A DNA stretch of 5,612 nucleotides, taken from Acidimicrobiia bacterium (GTDB lineage Bacteria; Actinomycetota; Acidimicrobiia; Acidimicrobiales; Iamiaceae). Location of the stretch: the NCBI GenBank assembly GCA_019247975.1, contig JAFBAD010000175.1, positions 1 to 5,612 of the forward strand, written 5' to 3'. The notes under the pieces were generated by a model. That model was not told where the DNA came from. It was given only the letters and a program-made list of their open reading frames with translations, and ran no database searches. The translations under genes and the position numbers were made by a program. Positions 1 through 5,223 of the stretch are shown here, piece after piece. Positions within the stretch are counted from its first letter, which is position 1; the number at the start of each line of letters is the position of its first letter.

Positions 1-806
1 TCGTGTACTTCGCCCGGCCCGACACGCTGCTCTACGGCCAGAGCGTCCACCACGCCCGCGTCCGCCAGGGCGAGCTACTGGCCGAGCAGGCGCCGCTCCC
101 CGAGGAGACGGCCTACCCCGACGCCGAGGGCATGGTCATGGGCGTGCCCGAGAGCGGCGTGCCCGCGGCCGAGGGCTACGCCCGGGCCAGCGGGATCCCC
201 TTCGGCCAGGGTCTGGTCAAGAACCGCTACATCGGGCGCACGTTCATCGCGCCGAGCCAGGAGATGCGGGCGCTCGGCGTGCGCATGAAGTTCAACCCGC
301 TGCGGGCCAACGTGAGCGGCCGCCGGCTCGTCGTGGTCGACGACTCGGTCGTGCGGGGCACCACGCAGAAGCAGCTCGTGCGGATGCTGCGGGAAGCCGG
401 CGCGCTCGAGGTGCACCTCCGGCTCACGTCGCCGCCGGTGCGGTGGCCGTGCTTCTACGGCATGGACTTCGGCGACGCGAACCAGCTCCTCGCGGCCAAC
501 CGCGACGTCGAGGAGATCCGCGCCTACCTCGGCGTCGACACGCTCGCCTACATCGACCTTGACCGGCTGCTCACGTCCACCGCGCACGACCCCGGCGCGT
601 TCTGCACCGCCTGCTTCACCGGCACCTATCCGGTCCCGGTGCCGGTCGAGCTGCGCAAGGGCGTGCTCGAGAAGGAAGGTCCGCTGGCCATCGAGCGCGA
701 CTCGTCGAGCGCGGCGCGCGCCGTGCTCGAGGAGGCGTCGCTGCTCCCGGCCGACGAGGTCCGTCGTCGCGACGCCCCGGAGTCCGGTGGACCCGTCGAG
801 ATCTGA
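1..806 (+). CDS. purF: Amidophosphoribosyltransferase (PurF), C-terminal part, 5' end outside the window
   Basis: PurF catalyses the first committed step of de novo purine synthesis, making 5-phosphoribosylamine from PRPP and glutamine in the cytoplasm. The reading frame is already open at the left edge, and the GTG at position 3 is an internal valine (family motif VYFARPD), not a start. About 267 residues remain; the N-terminal glutaminase domain lies off the window. Counting from position 3, the glutamine-transfer region GVPESGVPAAEGYA is at residues 48-61, the stretch YIGRTFIAPSQEMRALGVRMK at about 76-96, and the PRPP-binding motif VVVDDSVVRGTT at about 110-121. Cys150 (WPCFYG) and Cys201/Cys204 (CTAC) match three of the four cysteines that hold the 4Fe-4S cluster in the Bacillus-type enzymes; the fourth would be just upstream of the window. 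A variable tail of about 60 residues follows CTAC. The 3' end overlaps purM by 20 nt, which indicates an operon. Identification is firm. Confidence 0.96.
   Translation, partial: VYFARPDTLLYGQSVHHARVRQGELLAEQAPLPEETAYPDAEGMVMGVPESGVPAAEGYARASGIPFGQGLVKNRYIGRTFIAPSQEMRALGVRMKFNPLRANVSGRRLVVVDDSVVRGTTQKQLVRMLREAGALEVHLRLTSPPVRWPCFYGMDFGDANQLLAANRDVEEIRAYLGVDTLAYIDLDRLLTSTAHDPGAFCTACFTGTYPVPVPVELRKGVLEKEGPLAIERDSSSAARAVLEEASLLPADEVRRRDAPESGGPVEI
779..782 (+). promoter_or_regulatory. Probable ribosome binding site of purM inside purF
   Basis: GGAG lies four nt before GTG 787, within the last codons of purF. It is the nearest purine-rich Shine-Dalgarno-like match and supports GTG 787 over any start further upstream in the same frame. 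The spacing is a little short, so the site is only moderately convincing alone. Confidence 0.5.
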
Positions 807-1854
807 GCCGGCCGAAGGTTCGGCGGGCACGACCTACGAGGCCGCGGGTGTCAGCATCGGCGCGGGCGAGGAGGCGGTCGAGCGGATCAAGGAGAAGGTG
901 CGCTCGACGTTCCGGCCCGAGGTCATCGGCGACATCGGTGGCTTCGGCGGGCTGTTCTCCTTCGCCGCCCACCGCTACCGCCACCCGGTGCTCGTCTCGT
1001 CGACCGACGGGGTCGGCACCAAGGCGCTCGTCGCGCAGGCGACCGGCCGCTTCGACACCATCGGCCTGGACCTGGTCGCCATGTGCGTGGACGACCTCGT
1101 GTGCCAGGGCGCCGAGCCGCTCTTCTTCCTCGACTACATCGCGGTCGGCAAGCTCGACCCGGACCAGATCGAGCAGCTCGTCGAAGGTGTGGCCGAGGGC
1201 TGCCGGCAAGCCGGCTGCGCGCTGATCGGCGGCGAGATGGCCGAGCACCCGGGTGCGATGGAGCCCGGCGAGTTCGATCTCGTCGGCTTCTCCGTGGGCG
1301 TGGTCGAGCGCGACCAGATGCTGGGGCCGGACGCGGTCCGACCCGGCGACATCGCGATCGGCCTGCCGTCGCCGGGCCTGCGCAGCAACGGCTACTCGCT
1401 GGCCCGGCGGGTCTTCTTCGACATCGCCGGCCGAGGCCTCGACGAGCCCGCCTACCAGGGCGCCCGCCACACGCTGGCCGACGAGCTGCTCGAGCCGTCG
1501 GTGATCTACGCGCCGGCGATCCTCGCCCTGCTCCGCCACGTCGACGTGCACGCGGCCGCCCACATCACCGGTGGCGGCATGGCGTCGAACCTGGCCCGCG
1601 TGCTGCCCCGCAACGTCGACGTGCAGATCGAGCGCCGATCCTGGGAGGAGCCGCGTGTGTTCGGCGAGATCCGCCGGCTCGGCGGCATCGCCGACGACGA
1701 GATGGCCCGCGTCTTCAACCTCGGGATCGGCATGGTCGTGGTCGTCGCCTCGGACGACGCCCACCGCGCCCTCGACACCCTCCGGGCCAACGGCCACCGC
1801 GCCGTCGAGATCGGCGAGGTCACCCGCGGCGAAGGCCAAGTCCACCTCACCTGA
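787..1854 (+). CDS. purM: Phosphoribosylformylglycinamidine cyclo-ligase (AIR synthetase, PurM)
   Basis: PurM performs the ATP-dependent ring closure of FGAM to AIR, the fifth step of de novo purine synthesis. The family landmarks appear in order in a 355-residue product, close to the usual 340-350: YEAAGVSIGAG (17-27), GDIGGFGGLF (48-57), STDGVGTK (72-79), the long motif CVDDLVCQGAEPLFFLDY (100-117), GCALIGGEMAEHPG (143-156), GLPSPGLRSNGYSLAR (192-207), HITGGGMASNLARVLP (259-274) and FNLGIGMVVVV (310-320). The frame is open from 559, but upstream of GTG 787 it encodes an Arg/Ala/Ser-rich shadow of purF. GTG 787 leaves a short lead before the conserved YEAAGV and has GGAG four nt upstream, so I chose it. 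Its 20-nt overlap with purF implies translational coupling. One oddity is Met151 where the family usually has Thr (GGETAE). The stop codon directly abuts a large palindrome that probably ends the operon. Confidence 0.95.
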   Translation: MDPSRSEPAEGSAGTTYEAAGVSIGAGEEAVERIKEKVRSTFRPEVIGDIGGFGGLFSFAAHRYRHPVLVSSTDGVGTKALVAQATGRFDTIGLDLVAMCVDDLVCQGAEPLFFLDYIAVGKLDPDQIEQLVEGVAEGCRQAGCALIGGEMAEHPGAMEPGEFDLVGFSVGVVERDQMLGPDAVRPGDIAIGLPSPGLRSNGYSLARRVFFDIAGRGLDEPAYQGARHTLADELLEPSVIYAPAILALLRHVDVHAAAHITGGGMASNLARVLPRNVDVQIERRSWEEPRVFGEIRRLGGIADDEMARVFNLGIGMVVVVASDDAHRALDTLRANGHRAVEIGEVTRGEGQVHLT

Positions 1855-1927
1855 CCCCACCCCAAGGCGAAATTGGCCCGGTTACCCGCGCCATGCGCGG
1901 CAAACCCGGCCAAGAACGGGGGTGGGG
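1855..1927. terminator. Three-tier palindrome between convergent purM and the CxxC protein gene; probable bidirectional terminator
   Basis: The whole gap between the two convergent genes folds into one nested hairpin. The outer stem is CCCCACCCC (1855-1863) with GGGGTGGGG (1919-1927), 9 bp and perfect. The middle stem is 1873-1883 (TTGGCCCGGTT) with 1903-1913 (AACCCGGCCAA), 11 bp with one C-C mismatch (1879 against 1907). The inner stem is CCGCGC (1886-1891) with GCGCGG (1895-1900), with a CAT loop. It starts right after the purM stop and ends three nt before the stop of the minus-strand gene. No T tract follows on either strand, so this is not a textbook intrinsic terminator, but a strong hairpin between convergent stops fits bidirectional termination or 3'-end protection of both transcripts. 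Confidence 0.7.
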
Positions 1928-1930
1928 TTG

Positions 1931-2239
1931 CTACTCGGTCCAGCCGATGCGGCACCACTGGCGGGTGCCGCACGCCGGGCAGCGCATCCAGTGCGGGTGC
2001 CGGCGGCCCGGCAGGAACGCCGAGAGGCTCACCAGGCGCACGCCGACGTCGGCGAGCGAGGCGCGGGAGCGCACGCCGCAGCTCGAGCACTCCACGATGG
2101 CGGTGCCGGTGCGGCGCTCGCCGGTCGAGAAGAGCGCCTCGCGGCCCGAGCGCTGCGGCCCGGCGTGGATGATGTCCGGTGCCGCGCTCGGAGGCGTCTC
2201 GAACAGCGCGCGCTTGCCCTGCGGGTCGAGGGACTTCAT
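1931..2239 (-). CDS. Small protein with two CxxC pairs (putative zinc ribbon), translationally coupled to parA
   Basis: This 102-residue protein belongs to no family I can name with certainty. Its C-terminal half holds Cys51-x2-Cys54 (VECSSCGVRSR) and Cys87-x2-Cys90 (MRCPACGTRQWC), spaced like a treble-clef or zinc-ribbon site. Between them lies a mixed hydrophobic stretch, residues 60-78 (LADVGVRLVSLSAFLPG), and the end is aromatic (RIGWTE). Cys96 is a fifth cysteine. The N-terminal half looks disordered and repeats a short motif: GKRALFETPP (8-17) and GREALFSTGE (32-41). There is no signal peptide and no clear membrane helix. ATG 2239 is chosen because AAGGAGG stands four nt upstream and the ATG overlaps the parA stop as ATGA, a classic coupling arrangement. 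The frame is open further upstream, but only as an antisense-like shadow of parA. The context suggests that it works with ParA, as a partner or regulator; that is inference. Zinc binding is inferred from spacing only. Confidence 0.85.
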   Translation of the reverse strand: MKSLDPQGKRALFETPPSAAPDIIHAGPQRSGREALFSTGERRTGTAIVECSSCGVRSRASLADVGVRLVSLSAFLPGRRHPHWMRCPACGTRQWCRIGWTE

Positions 2240-3006
2240 CGCTCCTCCTTCTGGCGACGCGCATCGATCTCGCGCGCCAGGGCGCGGTAGGCCTCGGCGC
2301 TCTTCGACCTCGGCGCGTGACGCAGCACCGACCGGTGCGCGGCGGGGGCCTCGGCCACCCGCACCGACTTCGGGACCGGCGGGTCGAGCACCTCGAGGTC
2401 GTACTGGTCGCGCACCTCGTCGACCACCTGGTGGGCGAGCTTCGTGCGGCCGTCGTACATGGTCGCGACGACGCCCATCACGCGCAGGCGCGGGTTGGTG
2501 TACGAGCGGACGTCGTCGATCGTCTCGAGCAGCTGGCCGACGCCCCGCTGGCTGAGTGCCTCGCACTGGAGGGGGACGAGCACGTCGGACGCAGCGGTCA
2601 GGCCGTTGATGGTGAGGATGCCGAGCGACGGCGGGCAGTCGATCAGCACGAGGTCGTAGTCGGCGAGCACCCGCTCCAGCGCCCGGCGGAGCACGTACTC
2701 CCGGCCGGTCTTGGTGAGGAGGTGCATCTCGGCGCCCGCGACGTCGATGCTCGACGGGATCACGTGCAGGTCGCCGGCCTTCGCGAGGACGTCGGCGACC
2801 TCGGCCCGGCCGAGCAGCACGTCGTGGAGCGAGAGCTCGAGCGCCTCGGTGTCGATGCCGGCGGCCCAGGTGAGCGACGCCTGCGGGTCGAGGTCGACCA
2901 GCAGCACCCGGCGACCTTGCGCGACCAGGGCGTCGCCGAGGGCGTGGACGGTGGTCGTCTTCGCCACCCCGCCCTTCTGGTTGGCGACGGCGATCACGAC
3001 GGACAT
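2236..3006 (-). CDS. Orphan ParA/Soj-type P-loop ATPase
   Basis: A 256-residue ParA-family ATPase of the short chromosomal (Soj-like) type, without the N-terminal DNA-binding extension of P1-type plasmid ParA. The deviant Walker A is QKGGVAKTTT (10-19), with signature Lys11 and P-loop Lys16; Ala replaces the more usual Gly of KGGVGKT. VLLVDLDPQASLT (34-46) is the A' motif, and DLVLIDCPPSLG (118-129) is Walker B. The later motifs MGVVATMYDGRTKL (177-190), VPKSVRVAEAP (211-221) and SAEAYRALAREI (236-247) are typical of the family. Such proteins dimerise on ATP, usually bind DNA non-specifically and position cargo (chromosome, plasmid, polar complexes). The ATG at 3006 begins directly before the first beta strand and has GGGG five nt upstream, a weak ribosome site. 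No parB follows; a CxxC-pair protein is coupled by ATGA instead. With purine and pyrimidine genes on both sides, a housekeeping or dedicated positioning role is more likely than plasmid partition. I do not assign parA as the symbol, because its cargo is unknown. Confidence 0.93.
   Translation of the reverse strand: MSVVIAVANQKGGVAKTTTVHALGDALVAQGRRVLLVDLDPQASLTWAAGIDTEALELSLHDVLLGRAEVADVLAKAGDLHVIPSSIDVAGAEMHLLTKTGREYVLRRALERVLADYDLVLIDCPPSLGILTINGLTAASDVLVPLQCEALSQRGVGQLLETIDDVRSYTNPRLRVMGVVATMYDGRTKLAHQVVDEVRDQYDLEVLDPPVPKSVRVAEAPAAHRSVLRHAPRSKSAEAYRALAREIDARRQKEER
2244..2250 (-). promoter_or_regulatory. Strong ribosome binding site for the CxxC protein, within the parA 3' end
   Basis: On the minus strand AAGGAGG precedes ATG 2239 by a four-nt spacer (AGCG). 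It is a near-perfect Shine-Dalgarno sequence and lies inside the last codons of parA (Gln-Lys-Glu-Glu-Arg). It fixes the start of the 102-residue protein and suggests efficient translation coupled to parA. Confidence 0.8.
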
Positions 3007-3016
3007 CGGTGCCCCA

Positions 3017-3032
3017 CTGTGACAGCACGTGC
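3017..3032. repeat. Small adjacent dyads upstream of parA (possible operator)
   Basis: CTGT-G-ACAG (3017-3025) is followed, sharing one base, by the perfect palindrome GCACGTGC (3025-3032). Both lie 11-26 nt upstream of the parA start codon in the divergent parA/pyrE gap. The position suits an operator or a leader element, but such short dyads arise often by chance in GC-rich DNA. The flanks do not match the parS consensus apart from the CACGTG core. Confidence 0.25.
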
Positions 3033-3087
3033 AGCCGGTCGCCAGCGCACACGGCCGTATCCCTGCTGGCCGATCCGGCGGGGCGGT

Positions 3088-3093
3088 TAGGGT
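3088..3093 (+). promoter_or_regulatory. Possible -10 element for a near-leaderless pyrE transcript
   Basis: TAGGGT fits the TANNNT -10 consensus common in actinobacteria and ends nine nt before the pyrE ATG at 3103. There is no Shine-Dalgarno sequence between it and the start codon, only GGTCGGCCGCC-like sequence. Transcription starting six to ten nt downstream would give a leaderless or nearly leaderless mRNA. No good -35 box is seen. I find no comparable -10 element for the divergent parA in the rest of the 96-nt gap. Confidence 0.35.
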
Positions 3094-3102
3094 CGGCCGC
3101 CG

Positions 3103-3654
3103 ATGCCCCACGACGCCCTGCGTGAGCACCTGCTCGCGCACGCTGTGCGCCGCGGCGACTTCGTGCTGAAGTCCGGGAAGCCGACCACCTGGTTCATCGA
3201 CGCGAAGCAGACGACGTGCCGTCCCGACGGCCTGGTCCTCGTCGCTGACGCCCTCCTCGACGTCCTCCCCGACGGCACCACCGCCCTCGGCGGCCTGACC
3301 ATGGGCGCCGACGCGGCGGCGTTCTGCACCGCTGCGGTCGCGACCGTTCGGGGCCGCCCGCTCAAGGCCTTCAGCGTCCGCAAGGAGGTGAAGGACCACG
3401 GCGGCGGCGGTCGGATCGCCGGCGCGCTCGACCCGGGTGACCGGGTGGTCATCACCGAGGACGCCGTGACCCGGGGGGTGTCGATGCTCGAGGCGGCCGA
3501 GGTCATCGAGGCGGCCGGCGCCGAGGTCGTGCTCCTCGCCCCGGTGGTCGACCGGGGCGGCACCTGCGCGGCGATGGCCGCCGAGCGGGGCTACGAGTTC
3601 CGCGCGCTGATCACCGCGCCGGACCTCGGCTTCCCCTACGAAGGCGACGTCTGA
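3103..3654 (+). CDS. pyrE: Orotate phosphoribosyltransferase (PyrE)
   Basis: PyrE joins orotate to PRPP to give OMP, the fifth step of de novo pyrimidine synthesis, as a cytoplasmic dimer. The product is 183 residues, within the family range of about 175-215. The N-terminal substrate-binding segment FVLKSGKPTTWFID (20-33) corresponds to the usual FTLxSGxxSxxF(I/F)D. GGLTMGADAAA (63-73) is the central loop. FSVRKEVKDHGGGGRIAG (90-107) is the flexible catalytic loop, with Arg93, Lys94 and Lys97. VVITEDAVTRGVSML (115-129) is the PRPP-binding motif; the usual wording is (I/V)EDVVTTGGS, so Arg and Val at the TRGV positions are unusual. The protein ends GFPYEGDV, a normal type of C-terminus. It is transcribed divergently from parA, apparently from its own promoter in the 96-nt gap. 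A perfect 18-bp inverted repeat starts within its stop codon. Identification is firm; the gene stands apart from other pyr genes here. Confidence 0.94.
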   Translation: MPHDALREHLLAHAVRRGDFVLKSGKPTTWFIDAKQTTCRPDGLVLVADALLDVLPDGTTALGGLTMGADAAAFCTAAVATVRGRPLKAFSVRKEVKDHGGGGRIAGALDPGDRVVITEDAVTRGVSMLEAAEVIEAAGAEVVLLAPVVDRGGTCAAMAAERGYEFRALITAPDLGFPYEGDV

Positions 3655-3691
3655 AGGCAATACCGGTCGGATCCCGACCGGTATTGCCTTC
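3653..3691. terminator. Perfect 18-bp inverted repeat after pyrE; probable terminator
   Basis: The arm at 3653-3670 (GAAGGCAATACCGGTCGG) pairs perfectly with 3674-3691 around a three-nt loop (ATC). The left arm starts in the pyrE stop codon. No T tract follows (CGAAGTGTTGG), so it is not a classic intrinsic terminator, yet the stem is very stable and sits where pyrE should end. The hairpin stops only 12 nt before the ribosome binding site of the ankyrin gene. It could therefore also act as a read-through-controlling or mRNA-stabilising element, or as an operator, if the downstream gene is transcribed from here. Confidence 0.75.
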
Positions 3692-3702
3692 GAAGTGTTG
3701 GT

Positions 3703-3710
3703 AAGGAGGT
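3703..3710 (+). promoter_or_regulatory. Consensus ribosome binding site of the ankyrin-repeat gene
   Basis: AAGGAGGT, an eight-base full complement to the 16S rRNA anti-Shine-Dalgarno sequence, precedes ATG 3715 by four nt (CGCG). It settles the start codon and suggests strong translation, in contrast to pyrE, which has no visible site. Confidence 0.85.
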
Positions 3711-3714
3711 CGCG

Positions 3715-5220
3715 ATGCCGACCGTCCCTCTCCCGCAGGACCCCGATCTCGGGCAGCTCCGCACCCGCGCCCGTGAGCTCCAGCGGGCGGTGCGCGCCGG
3801 CCAGGCCGACGCATGCGCACTGGCGGCCGAGCACCACCCCAGCCCGCCCGACCTGGCGACCTTCCCGCTCAGCGCAGCCCAGCTCGTCCTGGCCCGTCGA
3901 CACGGGTTCGCGAGCTGGGCCCGCCTGCGCCGCCACGTCGAGGTGGTGCACGCCCGCTCGTGGACCCCGGGCGCGCCCGCGCCCGACGACGAGCCCCTCG
4001 CGGACCGCTTCCTGCGCCTGGCCTGTCTGACCTACGAGGACGACAGCCCCTCGCAGCGGGACGCGGCCGCTCAGCTGCTGCGCGAGCACCCCGAGCTGCC
4101 GGGCTCGAACATCGCAGTCGCAGCGGCGTGCGCCGATGTCGACTCGGTGCGGCGACAGCTGGCGGACGACCCGTCGCTCGCGACGTCGATCCTGGCTCCT
4201 CACGGCTGGTCACCGCTCCTGTACCAGGCCTACGCGCGCCATGATCTCGACATCGGCTGGGAGGCGACGCGCGACACCGCACGGCTGCTGCTCGACGCGG
4301 GTGCCGACCCGAACGACGGCCGCTTCTGGCACGGGCTCCCCACGCCGTTCACCGTCCTCACTGGCGTGTTCGGGTCCGGCGAGCAGGACCAGCCGACGCA
4401 CCCGCACGCGCTCGGGTTCGCCCGCCTGCTGCTCGACGCCGGCGCCGACCCGAACGACGAGCAGGCGCTCTACAACCGGATGTTCGGCCCCAACGACGAC
4501 CACCTCGTGCTGCTGTTCGAGTTCGGCCTCGGGCGCGACACCAAGGGGCCGTGGCACCGGTTGCTCGGCGATGCGCTCGAGTCACCGGCGGTCATGCTGC
4601 GGAACCTGCTGTGGTGGGCGGTCACCCACGACCAGCGTGAGCGGGTCGAGCTGTTGGCAGCAAACGGGGTCGATGTCGTCAGCCCGTTCACCGAGCTGCG
4701 CGTGGACGCGGCCAACGGCGCCACGCCGCTCGAGATCGCGTTGACGAGCGGGCACCGCGCCCTTGCCGACCAGCTGCTCGCGCTCGGCGCCCGCCAGGTC
4801 GACCTCGAACCGGTCGACGCCTTCATCGCCGCGGTGATGGCCGGTGACGAGGACGCAGTGCGCGCGACCGACAGGGCGACGGTGACCGAGGCGCGCCGGC
4901 TCCGGTTCGGGCTGCCGGTGTGGGCGGCCGAGCAGGGTGCGCCGTCGTCGGTCGGGCTCCTGGTCGAGGCCGGGTTCGACGTGAACGCCTACGGCCGCAG
5001 CGACGTCCCCTCGAACCAGCCGTGGGAGACCGGCCTCCACGTCGCCGCCGGCAACGGCGACACCGAGCTGGTCCGCACGCTCCTCGAGCTCGGCGCAGAC
5101 CCGCAGCTGCTCGACGCCCGCTACGACGCGACGCCGCTCGGCTGGGCCCGCTTCTTCGACCAGCAGGAGGTGGTCGAACTGCTCGCGCCCCTCACGAGCG
5201 AGCCCGACCCGTCCCCGTAG
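3715..5220 (+). CDS. Ankyrin-repeat protein, 501 residues
   Basis: A soluble ankyrin-repeat protein with no signal peptide or membrane segment. The N-terminal module (residues 10-77) contains LRTRARELQRAVRAGQADA and then LSAAQLVLARRHGFASWARL (52-71), a short domain I recognise from many bacterial ankyrin proteins. Ankyrin-like units follow: 131-161 (NIAVAAACADVDSVRRQL), 164-200 (GWSPLLYQAY, then ARLLLDAGADPN), 232-248 (ARLLLDAGADPND again), 297-320, 335-362 (GATPLEIALTSGHRALADQL), 398-424 (WAAEQGAPSSVGLLVEAG), 438-463 (TGLHVAAGNGDTELVRTLLE) and 471-492 (DATPLGWARFFDQQEVVELL). The repeats are irregular; the C-terminal ones are closest to consensus. Ankyrin repeats bind protein partners, and no enzymatic domain is visible, so the specific function is unknown. 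The start is fixed by AAGGAGGT. A strong hairpin separates it from pyrE by position, and no obvious promoter fits in the 23 nt after the hairpin. It converges on the next gene with a three-nt gap. Confidence 0.93.
   Translation: MPTVPLPQDPDLGQLRTRARELQRAVRAGQADACALAAEHHPSPPDLATFPLSAAQLVLARRHGFASWARLRRHVEVVHARSWTPGAPAPDDEPLADRFLRLACLTYEDDSPSQRDAAAQLLREHPELPGSNIAVAAACADVDSVRRQLADDPSLATSILAPHGWSPLLYQAYARHDLDIGWEATRDTARLLLDAGADPNDGRFWHGLPTPFTVLTGVFGSGEQDQPTHPHALGFARLLLDAGADPNDEQALYNRMFGPNDDHLVLLFEFGLGRDTKGPWHRLLGDALESPAVMLRNLLWWAVTHDQRERVELLAANGVDVVSPFTELRVDAANGATPLEIALTSGHRALADQLLALGARQVDLEPVDAFIAAVMAGDEDAVRATDRATVTEARRLRFGLPVWAAEQGAPSSVGLLVEAGFDVNAYGRSDVPSNQPWETGLHVAAGNGDTELVRTLLELGADPQLLDARYDATPLGWARFFDQQEVVELLAPLTSEPDPSP
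4284..4461 (+). repeat. Duplicated ankyrin helix-loop segment within the ankyrin gene
   Basis: Residues 189-201 and 237-249 are identical (ARLLLDAGADPND), 48 residues (144 nt) apart. The DNA differs at a few third positions (for example GCGGGTGCC against GCCGGCGCC), so this is an old or purifying-selected repeat, not a fresh duplication. The 48-residue period exceeds the usual 33 of an ankyrin unit because of an insertion, roughly residues 201-232. Confidence 0.7.
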
Positions 5221-5223
5221 GGG

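Noticed and set aside
559..786. Upstream extension of purM to ATG 559
   Set aside because: The added residues are an Arg/Ser/Pro/Ala-rich frame-shifted reading of purF, and PurM homologues begin near the YEAAGV motif.
75..830. Open minus-strand frame (251 codons) antisense to purF
   Set aside because: Low-complexity His/Arg/Glu/Ala composition, no motif, no ribosome site; a shadow of purF.
616..1860. Long open minus-strand frame (414 codons) antisense to purF/purM
   Set aside because: Its translation is rich in Asp, Val, Arg, His and Ala without any family motif, and it lies opposite a firmly identified purM. Such frames are expected in GC-rich DNA.
3021..3036. CACGTG core in the parA/pyrE gap as a parS site
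   Set aside because: parS is close to TGTTTCACGTGAAACA; outside the CACGTG core the flanks here (GACAG and CAGCC) do not match.
2179..3090. Open plus-strand frame (303 codons) opposite parA
   Set aside because: No recognisable domain, while the opposite strand carries every ParA motif; an antisense shadow.
3007..4203. Upstream extension of the parA frame across the pyrE region
   Set aside because: The ParA family starts directly at MSVVIAVANQKGG; upstream residues are antisense to pyrE and the ankyrin gene.
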